45,485 bases of DNA from positions 1 through 45,485 of the forward strand of contig CAMDCV010000032.1 of NCBI GenBank assembly GCA_945890645.1. The letters run 5' to 3'. Of the stretch, positions 1-8,657 are shown piece by piece (the stretch's first letter is position 1; each line of letters opens with the position of its first letter). The notes beneath the pieces are model-generated. The model was not told where the DNA came from. It searched no databases and was given only the letters and a program-made list of their open reading frames with translations. Origin of the DNA: Akkermansia muciniphila. Its GTDB lineage: Bacteria; Verrucomicrobiota; Verrucomicrobiia; Verrucomicrobiales; Akkermansiaceae. The translations under genes and the position numbers were made by a program.

Positions 1-97
1 AGCTGGGCGATGCCACCCAGCGCCCAAGCAAAGAAAGAGTATGCACACGAATCATTTCCATCAACGTCACCCAGGCCGCAGAGCCAGAAAAATCTAA

Positions 98-763
98 ATT
101 GCTCACTATGCTGAAATCGGTTTTAAACTTTTTCAGCAAGCCTTACTTACTGCATTGGAAAAAACGGGCCAAACGAAAAATACGTTGGTCATTTTTTCCT
201 CGGACAACGGACCCGTCTGGTACGAAGCTGATAAAAAAAAATATGACCACGACGCTACCGCAGGATTTCGCGGTATGAAAGCGGATGCCTGGGAAGGTGG
301 GCATCGTATGCCGTTCCTCGTGCGCTGGCCCGCTCGGATCAAAGCTGGCTCGGTCAGTGAGCAAACCATTTGCTTTACCGATTTGATAGCGACCTTTGCT
401 GACATTTGCGGCACAAAACTTCCCGACGAGGCCGCGCCGGACAGCTTCAGTTTATTGCCAGTAATCGATGGCACACACCCTGCAGACAAACCCATCCGAG
501 CTCCCATAGTCATGCGCACTGGGGGCGAAGGCGCCAAGATGATGATCCGATCAGGCGATTGGAAATTGATTAACGGTCTCGGCTCTGGCGGCTTCAGCAA
601 ACCCAGCTCCCTCAAACCCGAACCCGGCCAGCCAACCGTTCAACTCTACAATCTCCGCAGTGATCCCGCAGAGACAAGGAATATAGCTGCCGAACATCCC
701 GACAAAATCAAAGAGCTGGAAGCTGCCATGCAAAAGATCGTCGAGAGCGGTAGAAGTCGATGA
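98..763 (+). pseudogene. 3' remnant of a sulfatase gene
   Basis: The frame encodes the C-terminal half of a type I (formylglycine-dependent) sulfatase. The hallmark seen is IFSSDNGP, followed by a region with GGHRMPFLVRWP, which matches the GG.R.P....WPG block of the family, and a typical ending with QLYNLRSDPAE. These enzymes cleave sulfate esters from glycans, usually in the periplasm. Family members are about 450-550 aa. Here the frame is open only from an in-frame stop at 95-97, about 220 codons, so the N-terminal half with the CxPSR activation motif is missing. No other frame in bases 1-97 resembles a sulfatase. The only possible starts are poor (TTG at 155). I read it as a decayed 5'-truncated gene; a sequencing frameshift combined with the window edge is the alternative. 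It converges on the regulator gene downstream. Confidence 0.7.
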
Positions 764-817
764 ACTCAAAACACTCCGTACTGCGGGAAACGAGCGTTTC
801 CACGAAGTAAGCACTCT

Positions 818-1981
818 TCACCCCTTCACTGGCGGACCATGCTTGAGGCGATAATTTTTCGGCGTTAGTCCCGTGGCACGCTTGAACATCGTGTGCATAT
901 TCGCCACCGTGCTAAAACCAGATCGCTGGCTGAGCTCTTTGATCGATTCCTCGCTTTCGACTAAGAGACGTTTGAGTTTCGAGATGCGCAAGCGGATCAA
1001 TTCCTCATTGATGCTGCGCCCCAGATGCGTTTGAAAACGTCGCTCCAAAGTCTGCCTGCCGATACCCACTGCCTGCGCGATTTTTGGGACCGATAGCTTC
1101 CCGCCTGAATGTTGCGCCATGTAGGAAAGAGCGCTCGCCACCTTCGCGTCGTTCACCGCATAGAAGTCCGATGATCGCCGCACCACGACTTCTTTTGGCT
1201 GCGTGAAGAGCGGGCCCTCAGGAGGTGCTTTTCCTTGCATCAACCCATCTAACAAGCGCGCCGCTTCATAACCACGTTTGAAGTCCCCCATGTCGATGCT
1301 AGACAGCGATGGGTCCGCTGCATTGCATGTCACCGGCTCGTTATTCGCTCCGATCAATGTGAGCTGTTCGGGGATTTTCCATCCATTCGCCCGGCAGATG
1401 GAACTCACGGCGTAACAAATGTGATCATCGGAAAAAGCAATTCCTAGTGGCGCCTCCCACTCGGATTGCGTCTGTGTGACATACTCGAAAAACTGCGCCC
1501 ATAAGCCTTCTTTCGTATCGAAGTTAAGCATGACGGAATGTCGACCACAGGGATAGCCATGTTTCTGCGTCGCTTCTAGCATCCCTTCATAATGCGCTTT
1601 GGAGGCATTGCACGACTTGTAGCCAAAATGTGCAAAGCGTCGCAGGCCCCGAGCGATCAGATGTTCCACCGACATACGCCCGACCGATTTGAAATCGACA
1701 TACACGCCTGGCACTTGATCAATTGCTGGTGAGTTCAGCCAGACATTCACCATGGGCACATCTGCACTGCGGGCTGCCTTGAAAATTTTCGTATCGATTC
1801 GTCCGAGTATCCCGTCGTATTTCACTCCGCGTACCATTTCAAAGACAGGAAAATTTCCGATGTGAAATTTCCAGTCGGCATGCTTTGCCGCATAGTGTTG
1901 CATACCCGCAAATATCTCGTAATGGCGTTTGAAAGGCCAATTGAGTTCCATGGCCACCGCAATATTGCGCACACTCGACAT
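818..1981 (-). CDS. XylR-type AraC family transcriptional regulator
   Basis: A 387-aa DNA-binding regulator. Residues 1 to about 275 resemble a periplasmic-binding-protein (LacI/XylR-like) sensor, with the segments DGILGRID, VNVWLNSP, HFGYKSC and FSDDHICYAV typical of the sugar-sensing fold. Residues about 290-380 form an AraC/XylS domain with two helix-turn-helix units: VPKIAQAVGIGRQTLERRF and IKELSQRSGFSTVANMHTMF, then the closing GLTPKNYR. Such proteins usually bind a sugar and activate glycan-use genes. It lies head-to-head with lysA and tail-to-tail with the sulfatase remnant, so its target may have been the now broken sulfatase locus (inference). AAAAGGGT sits just before the ATG as a possible ribosome site. 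Confidence 0.9.
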   Translation of the reverse strand: MSSVRNIAVAMELNWPFKRHYEIFAGMQHYAAKHADWKFHIGNFPVFEMVRGVKYDGILGRIDTKIFKAARSADVPMVNVWLNSPAIDQVPGVYVDFKSVGRMSVEHLIARGLRRFAHFGYKSCNASKAHYEGMLEATQKHGYPCGRHSVMLNFDTKEGLWAQFFEYVTQTQSEWEAPLGIAFSDDHICYAVSSICRANGWKIPEQLTLIGANNEPVTCNAADPSLSSIDMGDFKRGYEAARLLDGLMQGKAPPEGPLFTQPKEVVVRRSSDFYAVNDAKVASALSYMAQHSGGKLSVPKIAQAVGIGRQTLERRFQTHLGRSINEELIRLRISKLKRLLVESEESIKELSQRSGFSTVANMHTMFKRATGLTPKNYRLKHGPPVKG

Positions 1982-2108
1982 ACCCTTTTCTTACCAGCAC
2001 TTGCCCATCGGAGCAATCCCCTTCCCCATTGCGAAAAAAATGAGACAGCGACTCTCGCAGATTTCCCACTTGGCGGTCGCGTGTTTTGCGTTTAGCTTTT
2101 GCGCCTGC

Positions 2109-3395
2109 ATGCACGCTTTTTCCTACATCAACGGTCAACTCTACTGCGAAAACGTTCCGCTTCAATCGCTCGCGGACCAATACGGCACTCCGCTCTATGT
2201 GTATTCGGGAAATACCATTCTCGATCACTTCCGCCGCCTTGATCTCGCGCTAAAAGGCCTCGAACATGAAGTCGCCTATGCGGTCAAAGCAAACTCGAAT
2301 CTATCAGTGTTGCGGTTGCTAGCACAGGCAGGAGCAGGCTTCGATATCGTTTCCGGCGGCGAACTTTTCCGCGTCATCAAAGCGGGTGGCGATCCTGCGC
2401 ATTGCACGTTTGCAGGAGTCGGTAAGACACGAGAGGAAATCATCTACGCTCTGCAACAAGGCATTTATTGCTTCAATGTCGAATCGGAAGCGGAACTCGC
2501 GTATCTCAACGAAGTCGCCAAGGAACTAGGCGTGATTGCACCTGCCGCCGTGCGCGTGAATCCAAATGTCGATGCCAAAACGCACAAATACATCTCCACA
2601 GGCAAGTCCGAGAACAAGTTTGGCATCGACTTTGATGCGATCGAAGGCCTTTACGACAAAGCCAGTGAGCAATGGAAAAACGTGCGCATGCGCGGTCTGC
2701 AAATGCACATCGGCTCGCAACTGACTTCCGTGCAGCCCTTTGTGGAGGCTGTAAAAAAAGTAAAACCACTCGCTCAGGCCCTCAAGGACAAGCACCAGAT
2801 TGAGTTCTGGTCCATCGGTGGCGGCATCGGTATTGTTTATCACGATTCCTTGGCTTCGGGGCAATTGAAATGGTGGCAGCAACAAGAGTCCGAAAGCAAA
2901 CCGCTGAGCATTGAAGAATACGGTGCATCCGTCGTGCCCTTGCTTAAGGACCTCGGATTGAAGATTTTGCTAGAGCCTGGGCGTTACATCGTCGGCAACG
3001 CGGGCGTCCTTCTGACCCGCTGTCTCTATGAGAAAAAAGGCAGCGCCAAGACCTTTAAAATTGTCGATGCCGGGATGAACGACCTCATTCGCCCCGCTCT
3101 TTACGAGGGCCATCACGAAATTGCGCCCGTCATCGAAAAATCTGGAGACCTTGTCAAAGCGGATGTCGTCGGCCCAATCTGCGAGAGCGGAGACTTTTTC
3201 TGTCAGGATCGTCCCATGCCCGACTTCCAACCCGGCGATGTGATTGCTCTACTCTCCGCAGGAGCCTATGGCTTCGTCATGGCCAGCAATTACAACACCC
3301 GCCCACTGCCGGCGGAAATCCTCGTCGATGGGGAAAATGCGACACTCGTGCGCAAGCGCCAGACACTCGATGACGTGATCGCCGGTGAATTGTGA
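2109..3395 (+). CDS. lysA: Diaminopimelate decarboxylase
   Basis: LysA makes L-lysine from meso-diaminopimelate, using pyridoxal phosphate. Visible motifs are the cofactor lysine in YAVKANSN (about residue 60), the HIGSQ block, the glycine-rich phosphate loop SIGGGIGI, LEPGRYIVGNAG, the active-site cysteine in CESGDFF and the C-terminal GAYGFVMASNYN. The frame is open upstream to 1929, but family alignment starts at YINGQLYCE, so I chose ATG 2109 (428 aa). ATG 2040 would add a cysteine-rich leader and cannot be excluded. It is the first gene of a lysA-tgt-yajC-secDF run. The 127 bp to the divergent regulator is too short for a lysine riboswitch, and none is seen. Confidence 0.95.
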   Translation: MHAFSYINGQLYCENVPLQSLADQYGTPLYVYSGNTILDHFRRLDLALKGLEHEVAYAVKANSNLSVLRLLAQAGAGFDIVSGGELFRVIKAGGDPAHCTFAGVGKTREEIIYALQQGIYCFNVESEAELAYLNEVAKELGVIAPAAVRVNPNVDAKTHKYISTGKSENKFGIDFDAIEGLYDKASEQWKNVRMRGLQMHIGSQLTSVQPFVEAVKKVKPLAQALKDKHQIEFWSIGGGIGIVYHDSLASGQLKWWQQQESESKPLSIEEYGASVVPLLKDLGLKILLEPGRYIVGNAGVLLTRCLYEKKGSAKTFKIVDAGMNDLIRPALYEGHHEIAPVIEKSGDLVKADVVGPICESGDFFCQDRPMPDFQPGDVIALLSAGAYGFVMASNYNTRPLPAEILVDGENATLVRKRQTLDDVIAGEL

Positions 3396-3428
3396 TCCCT
3401 GGCGCATTTCTTCCACCCTCTTCCGCGC

Positions 3429-4556
3429 GTGCCCTTCACCCTGCTCCAAACTGATACCGAATCCAAAGCACGTTTGGGGCGTCTTGAGTTGCCACATGGC
3501 ACGGTGGATACGCCAATTTTCATGCCAGTGGGTACGCAGGGGTCGGTGAAAACCTTACACCCTGACGACCTCGATGCACTCGGCGCGCAGATCATTTTGG
3601 GTAATACCTACCACCTCTGGTTGCGACCGGGCCATGAGTTGATCAAGGACATGGGCGGACTTCATGCGTTTGCTTCGTGGGACAAACCCATACTCACCGA
3701 CTCCGGAGGCTTCCAAGTCTGGTCCTTGGCGAAATTGCGCAAAATCAGTGAGGAGGGCGTGCGTTTCCAAAATCATCTCGATGGCTCCAAAATGATGCTC
3801 ACACCCGAGCTCAGCATGGAAATCCAAGCCGCGATCGGTTCCGACATCGCGATGCTATTCGACGAATGCCCGCCCTACCCATGCGATGAAAAATACGCGG
3901 CCGAGTCGCTGGCGCTCACCACCCGTTGGGCACGGCGTTGCAAGGACTGGGTCACGGCCCATGAACCGCGCTCGGGCAGCGGGCGACAACACCATTTCGG
4001 CATCGTCCAAGGCTCAATCTATGCCGACCTGCGAGCCCAGTCCGCCACCGAACTCGCAGCAATGGACTTCGATGGTTACGCGGTCGGCGGGGTTAGCGTT
4101 GGTGAACCAGAGGAGGAAATGTTTCGTGCGATCGACAATGCCGTGCCATTTCTCCCCGAAAACAAGCCGCGCTACGCGATGGGACTTGGCACGCCGCCGC
4201 AGATTTTGGAAATGATTGGACGTGGAGTAGACATGTTCGATTGCGTCATGCCCACACGCGTCGCCCGTCACGGCACGGCTTTCACACTGGATGGCCCGAT
4301 CCAAATCAAAAATCTAGCCTTCGCTCGCGACCCACGTCCGCTCTGCGAAACCTCCCACCCGCACGTCTCGCGCTTTTCCCGTTCCTATATCCGCCATTTG
4401 TTCCGGGCGGGAGAAATTCTCTCTTTACGGTTGCTTTCTTTCCATAATCTGCATTTCTATCTGCGTCTCGTGAGCGACGCGCGCCAAGCCATCGCTGACG
4501 GGACTTTCGTGTCCTTTAAGAATTCCTTCATCAAACGCTACCTCAAACAATCATGA
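3429..4556 (+). CDS. tgt: Queuine tRNA-ribosyltransferase, unusual zinc site
   Basis: Tgt exchanges guanine-34 of GUN-anticodon tRNAs for preQ1, a step of queuosine synthesis. The GTG start at 3429 gives 375 aa, the normal length. Visible are DSGGFQVWS (D91, general acid/base), FGIVQGSIY, GYAVGGVSVGE, and the nucleophile region GVDMFDCVMPTR (D271). The C-terminal zinc site is not canonical: where the family has CxCxxC before the SRAYIRHL segment, this protein has C306-E-T-S-H-P-H312, with the fourth ligand H339 (SFHNLHF) kept. Neither alternative frame restores the cysteines. The gene follows lysA by 33 bp and overlaps yajC by 4 bp (ATGA), a sign of translational coupling. Confidence 0.95.
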   Translation: MPFTLLQTDTESKARLGRLELPHGTVDTPIFMPVGTQGSVKTLHPDDLDALGAQIILGNTYHLWLRPGHELIKDMGGLHAFASWDKPILTDSGGFQVWSLAKLRKISEEGVRFQNHLDGSKMMLTPELSMEIQAAIGSDIAMLFDECPPYPCDEKYAAESLALTTRWARRCKDWVTAHEPRSGSGRQHHFGIVQGSIYADLRAQSATELAAMDFDGYAVGGVSVGEPEEEMFRAIDNAVPFLPENKPRYAMGLGTPPQILEMIGRGVDMFDCVMPTRVARHGTAFTLDGPIQIKNLAFARDPRPLCETSHPHVSRFSRSYIRHLFRAGEILSLRLLSFHNLHFYLRLVSDARQAIADGTFVSFKNSFIKRYLKQS

Positions 4557-4876
4557 TTCCGACTCTTTTCACCACTCTCGCACAAACCGGAGGTGCCGCA
4601 CCTAGCTCAGGCCCCGGCACCCAAGGCCTGATCATGATGGGTCTGATGGTTGTTATGTTTTACTTTTTGCTCATCCGCCCGCAGCAACGCCAGCGCAAAG
4701 AAATGCAAAAACGACTTGATTCCATGCAGACTGGCGACAAGGTCATCACCACCGCTGGTATTCATGGATTGGTCCACAATATTAAGGAAAAAACTGTCAT
4801 CGTCAAAATTGCCGATAGCACCATGGTCGAGTTTGATAAACCCGCCATTGCTCAGGTGATCAAAAAAGACGCCTAA
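4553..4876 (+). CDS. yajC: Sec translocon accessory subunit YajC
   Basis: YajC is a small inner-membrane protein associated with SecDF. The 107-aa product has one transmembrane segment (residues about 25-43, GLIMMGLMVVMFYFLLI), followed directly by the family signature RPQQRQRKE. A soluble KOW-like part follows, with GDKVITTAGIHG. Its start codon overlaps the tgt stop (ATGA), and secDF begins 34 bp downstream; the tgt-yajC-secD order is widely conserved. The length and motifs leave little doubt. Confidence 0.95.
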   Translation: MIPTLFTTLAQTGGAAPSSGPGTQGLIMMGLMVVMFYFLLIRPQQRQRKEMQKRLDSMQTGDKVITTAGIHGLVHNIKEKTVIVKIADSTMVEFDKPAIAQVIKKDA

Positions 4877-4910
4877 ATCCCTTTCTGTTTCCTCAACCCT
4901 TCTCACGCAC

Positions 4911-7337
4911 ATGATGCCGAACCATCTCTCGCTCGCCGTATTGCCTTCTTGGCTAGAAAATTTCACCAAGGAACCTCTCACTCTGTTTTGCTACGGTGTG
5001 CTTTTGTTGATTTTGTTCGGCTGGTATTTCGCCACGGAACATGAACGCCGCAAGCGCGATGTCGGCACTGTTTTGTTAGTCTTGGTGATGCTGCTGTGCA
5101 CGATTGCTTTGATTCCTCTCGATAAAAAACTCAAAGGGGCAATTGATATCGTCGGTGGTTCTTCGTTCACGATGCAAGTTCAGCCTCGCGAGAATGCGAA
5201 CGGTGATCCAGTGGAAGTCACTGAGGAAGACACGGAAAACGCTAAAGCCATTATTGAAAAACGCCTCACAGGTTATGGGGAAAATGAACCGATTATTTTC
5301 CGCCAAGGCGTCGATCGCTTTGTCGTTCAAATGCCGGGCGGCAAACCGGAAGATGCAGCGAAAATTCGCGACATTCTTACCAAAGCCGCAAAATTGGAAT
5401 TCCGTGAAGTTCATTCTCAATCGAGTCAATTGGCCGAACAAGTAGCGGCGGGTGAGCACATCGAACCCGGTTACAAAGTATTCCCTTACAAACAGAAAAT
5501 CAACGAAGGCACGCCCGAAGAGACGGAAATCAACACCAATATCTTGCTGAATCGTCGTCCCGCAGTGGAGGGTCATGACATCGCCCGCGCGACTCCCGAC
5601 CCCATGGGCGGCGGTCGGGTGGACATCACCCTCGACGGTGAAGGTGAAGACAAGATGATCGCACTGACGCAGCCCATGACGGAAGGTCGCGACAGAATTG
5701 CCATCGTGCTCGATGGCGTTTGCATCAGTGCTCCCGTTGTGCAGCAAGTGCCGCTTGGTAAACAATTTCAAATCACCGGTCTCAATGCGCAAGGGGAAGC
5801 CGTTTCTCTCGCGAAAAACTTGATGAACCCCATCAACAATCCGCTCAAAGTGGACGAGGAGCGCACCGTGTCACCCACGCTGGGTGCCGCTGTCGTTCAG
5901 CAAGGCATCATGTCTGGAGTTGTCGGTCTGATCGCTACCTTCCTATTCATTTTGATCTACTACCGCTTTGCAGGTCTGGTGGCACTCGTCGGCTTGGTGA
6001 TCAATACCATCATGCTGTTCGGCATCATGGCGATGTTTGGCTTCGCCTTTTCGCTTCCGGGTATCGCAGGTATTGTTCTCACCATCGGCATGGCCGTCGA
6101 TGCGAACGTCCTCATTTATGAACGTTTGCGCGAGGAAATTGCCGCGGGCAAGTCGGTGAAAAACGCTCTGGCACTCGCTTACGAAAAAGCCTTCACGGCG
6201 ATTTTTGACTCAAACTTCACCTCCTTGATTACTGCTGTCCTCCTGTTCTGGCGCGCAAGTGGCACCGTCAAAGGTTTCGCGATCACTCTCACGATCGGCA
6301 TTGTCGCCTCGCTGTTCTCTTCGATTCTGGTGACTCGCGTCCTGTTCCGCTGGTGCGTCGATAACAACTTGATCAAGACCTTCAAATTCGCCAACATTAT
6401 CAAATCCACAAACTTTGATTTCCTCGGAAAAAGAGGTATGGCAGCGGTGTTATCATTTATACTAGTCATCGCTTCGCTAGGCATTTTCGCAGTCAAAAAA
6501 GACAATGCCATGGGCATCGATTTCACCGGCGGCACAATCATCACTTACAACATTGGTGAAGCCCAAGCCCTACCATTTACCGATGTAGACAAAGTCATCA
6601 AAGGCATGACCTTGCAAAAATCGGCGGTGCCTCTCGAGGAAAACAACTTAGTCACGGGTCGATTGCTCACCGTGCGCTGCGATAACAAAGACGCTCCGCT
6701 GATCGAGCAAACACTCGCCGATGCATTCCCGGAAATCGCCAGCCTCGATCTCAAACCCAGCCGCGAAGAAGTTTCCGCCGTGCTTGGCAATGAATTCCTG
6801 CGCGACTCCTCTATCGCCTTGTTAATGGGTATGGGATTGATTTTCCTCTACGTTAGTTTGCGCTATCGCCTCTCCTTCGCGGTCGGCGCCATCATCGCTC
6901 TCTTCCACGATGTGATCATCAGTTGCGGACTCGTAGTGATCATGGGCAATCAATTGTCGCTCATTCACATTGCCGCCATTCTGACCATCGCGGGTTACTC
7001 GATCAATGACACCGTCATTATTTTCGACAGGATTCGTGAAACCTTGCGCTACAGCACTGGCAGCTTGAAAGACATCATGAACGAGGCCATCAATGCGACA
7101 TTATCGCGAACCGTCCTCACCTCGGGTGCCACACTGTTCTCAGTGGGTGCTCTTTACCTCTTCGGTGGTCAGTCGATGCGCGACTTCTCGCTGATGATTC
7201 TCATCGGTATTGTAGTCGGCACCTACTCCTCGATCTTCGTCGCCTCCGCGCTCGTATTGTGGTGGGCTAAGATCACCCGCGCCGATTACCGCGAGGTCGA
7301 AGAAAGCAAAGCCGAGAAAGTCGAAGTCGTCGGCTGA
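4911..7337 (+). CDS. secDF: Protein translocase subunit SecDF (fused)
   Basis: An 808-aa fusion of SecD (about residues 1-480) and SecF (about 490-808), which uses the proton gradient to pull exported proteins through SecYEG. The SecD part shows a first membrane helix, the periplasmic P1 domain (MPGGKPEDA, an FREV-like strand) and the membrane block GIAGIVLTIGMAVDANVLIYERLREE. The SecF part starts around NFDFLGKR, with MGIDFTGGT and the matching block AGYSINDTVIIFDRIRE. About twelve membrane helices are expected. Fusions occur in several phyla, including Bacillus; many other bacteria carry two genes. It is the last gene of the operon and ends 16 bp before a strong hairpin. ATG 4914 is an alternative start. 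Confidence 0.95.
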   Translation: MMPNHLSLAVLPSWLENFTKEPLTLFCYGVLLLILFGWYFATEHERRKRDVGTVLLVLVMLLCTIALIPLDKKLKGAIDIVGGSSFTMQVQPRENANGDPVEVTEEDTENAKAIIEKRLTGYGENEPIIFRQGVDRFVVQMPGGKPEDAAKIRDILTKAAKLEFREVHSQSSQLAEQVAAGEHIEPGYKVFPYKQKINEGTPEETEINTNILLNRRPAVEGHDIARATPDPMGGGRVDITLDGEGEDKMIALTQPMTEGRDRIAIVLDGVCISAPVVQQVPLGKQFQITGLNAQGEAVSLAKNLMNPINNPLKVDEERTVSPTLGAAVVQQGIMSGVVGLIATFLFILIYYRFAGLVALVGLVINTIMLFGIMAMFGFAFSLPGIAGIVLTIGMAVDANVLIYERLREEIAAGKSVKNALALAYEKAFTAIFDSNFTSLITAVLLFWRASGTVKGFAITLTIGIVASLFSSILVTRVLFRWCVDNNLIKTFKFANIIKSTNFDFLGKRGMAAVLSFILVIASLGIFAVKKDNAMGIDFTGGTIITYNIGEAQALPFTDVDKVIKGMTLQKSAVPLEENNLVTGRLLTVRCDNKDAPLIEQTLADAFPEIASLDLKPSREEVSAVLGNEFLRDSSIALLMGMGLIFLYVSLRYRLSFAVGAIIALFHDVIISCGLVVIMGNQLSLIHIAAILTIAGYSINDTVIIFDRIRETLRYSTGSLKDIMNEAINATLSRTVLTSGATLFSVGALYLFGGQSMRDFSLMILIGIVVGTYSSIFVASALVLWWAKITRADYREVEESKAEKVEVVG

Positions 7338-7353
7338 TTGGAAAAACTCAAAA

Positions 7354-7392
7354 AAAAAGCGCGGCCCGCAATCATTGCAGGCCGCGCTTTTT
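7354..7392. terminator. Bidirectional intrinsic terminator
   Basis: The arm GCGCGGCC at 7359-7366 pairs with GGCCGCGC at 7380-7387, and the inner arms GCAAT / ATTGC (7368-7372, 7374-7378) extend the stem to 13 pairs with one C-A mismatch and a one-base loop as written; the true loop is probably wider. An A-run precedes it and a T-run follows it, so it can end secDF transcription on the plus strand and the lipoprotein gene on the minus strand. Confidence 0.9.
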
Positions 7393-7406
7393 AGTTTAAC
7401 GAATCA

Positions 7407-7835
7407 TCACCCGCGACGAGTGAAGCTCACCGGAATCACGCGACCATCGGTGTTGTGCATTTTGCCCGACCAGGTAATCAGACCTTGGTTGATGGATTTG
7501 TTGAGCGTAAGAATCGCCGTTTGGCTGCCACGGGTGTATTCTGTCAGCACCAACTGGCCATTGGCAGTGTTCTTACCGCGCAGCGTGTATGTAATCGAAC
7601 CATTGTCCGAAGGATGATAATACGAGCCCACCACATTGCCATCCGCTTGCCACGTCAGTTGAAAATACGCAAAACGCGAACCAACTTGACCGCCGTAATT
7701 TTGAATCGTGCCATAAGCGAAATCATTGATGGAATTGATCTCTGCATTGTTTTGAGAAGAATTGCTCGATTCCGGCGGAACGCAGGAAACAAGGGCGGAG
7801 CCAACGACGGCTAGAATTGCAAATTTGATTTTCAT
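7407..7835 (-). CDS. Small lipoprotein of unknown function
   Basis: A 142-aa product with a lipoprotein signal: MKIK, a hydrophobic stretch, then the lipobox ALVSC (cysteine at about residue 18), followed by a Ser/Asn-rich linker. The rest is predicted beta-rich, with alternating strands such as YFQLTWQADGNVVGSYY, SITYTLRG and LITWSGKM, resembling small extracytoplasmic beta-sandwich proteins. I recognise no family. It is a single gene between a shared terminator and its own promoter region; a weak match (TTGGCA, 16 bp, TAGAAC) lies at 7860-7887 on the minus strand. Confidence 0.75.
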   Translation of the reverse strand: MKIKFAILAVVGSALVSCVPPESSNSSQNNAEINSINDFAYGTIQNYGGQVGSRFAYFQLTWQADGNVVGSYYHPSDNGSITYTLRGKNTANGQLVLTEYTRGSQTAILTLNKSINQGLITWSGKMHNTDGRVIPVSFTRRG

Positions 7836-7933
7836 AATGTTAGGTGTGAATACAGTGCTGTTCTAGCAAAACCGATATTCTTGCCAATCAAAAACGCACA
7901 TCCGATTGCGCAGCAAAATTGATAGCTCTCTGA

Positions 7934-8479
7934 TCAGGGCTGATAACGGATGGTCGCGAGAATTTGCTCCGCTTTCTTGCGGCGCTCTTCATCCGTTTCA
8001 AACGCGATTTGGATGGTCCACAGAGTTTGTCCTTTAAGAAAATAGACAGATTCTAACGTAATTGCTTTTCCCTCCAGTTTCGCTGAAAATGACAATCTCT
8101 TGGCGGGCATTTGCGATACTGTTACCACCCCAGTGCTTTGCATCGGTTTGACCACTCCCGGCCTACGCCCCATATCGGCTGCAGCGCGTTTCACAAGATC
8201 ATTCAGATCCATGGGAGTATCGGGCATGTATTCGGTTCGAGCCACGGTGATATCCATACCGTTAGACCGACAAATATCACTAGCCATCGCTCGCACCGGA
8301 TTATTCAATGGCGCGTCCGCTGGGCGCTGATACTTGGTGACATTCTCAAACTCGCCCTCGCAGCGAAGTTTCACCTGATGCACGGTATGTTCCACCGGCT
8401 CCGCGATTAACATGCTAGGCAGTAAGGCAAGTGCGCTCACCAACAATTTCAACGTACTACCTTTTACCCATATCTTCAT
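7934..8479 (-). CDS. Exported protein of unknown function
   Basis: A 181-aa product with a signal peptide (KLLVSALALLPSMLIAEP, cleavage after about residue 26). The mature part has two cysteines (in LRCEGEF and SDICRSNG) that could form a disulfide. It ends in a segment, ITLESVYFLKGQTLWTIQIA then a charged helix and AEQILATIRY, that resembles the last strand and helix of small periplasmic folds of the PsbP/DcrB kind (weak impression only). No function can be named. The likely promoter places the transcription start on the ATG itself (see the separate site). Confidence 0.7.
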   Translation of the reverse strand: MKIWVKGSTLKLLVSALALLPSMLIAEPVEHTVHQVKLRCEGEFENVTKYQRPADAPLNNPVRAMASDICRSNGMDITVARTEYMPDTPMDLNDLVKRAAADMGRRPGVVKPMQSTGVVTVSQMPAKRLSFSAKLEGKAITLESVYFLKGQTLWTIQIAFETDEERRKKAEQILATIRYQP

Positions 8480-8485
8480 GGCGAA

Positions 8486-8514
8486 ATTCTATCGCATGTT
8501 CGCGACGACATCAA
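8486..8514 (-). promoter_or_regulatory. Sigma-70-like promoter, possible leaderless start
   Basis: On the minus strand TTGATG (8514-8509) and TAGAAT (8491-8486) are 17 bp apart. Only six bases separate the -10 box from the ATG at 8479, so the expected +1 falls on the A of the start codon of the exported-protein gene. There is no Shine-Dalgarno sequence. The pattern is visible, but activity is inferred. Confidence 0.45.
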
Positions 8515-8600
8515 CCCCACAATATATACCGAAAAACCCTCAAACTTTGCCGCCTTATGTGATTAAAAAATTGCCTTCTAAAATAGCAAAGATTCCTAAT

Positions 8601-8633
8601 AAAAAAACGCTACGGGAAGAATCCGGCAGCGTT
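8601..8633 (-). terminator. Intrinsic terminator of rpmJ
   Basis: Read on the minus strand, AACGCTGCCGG pairs with CCGTAGCGTT around a short loop (ATTCTTC, with one bulged position) and is followed by seven T residues (8607-8601). It lies 25 bp after the rpmJ stop. Confidence 0.85.
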
Positions 8634-8657
8634 TGTTGAGAAAGGTATTTGTGAGAA

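Noticed and set aside
1982-2108. Possible lysine riboswitch before lysA
   Set aside because: Only 127 bp between divergent genes and none of the L-box helices visible.
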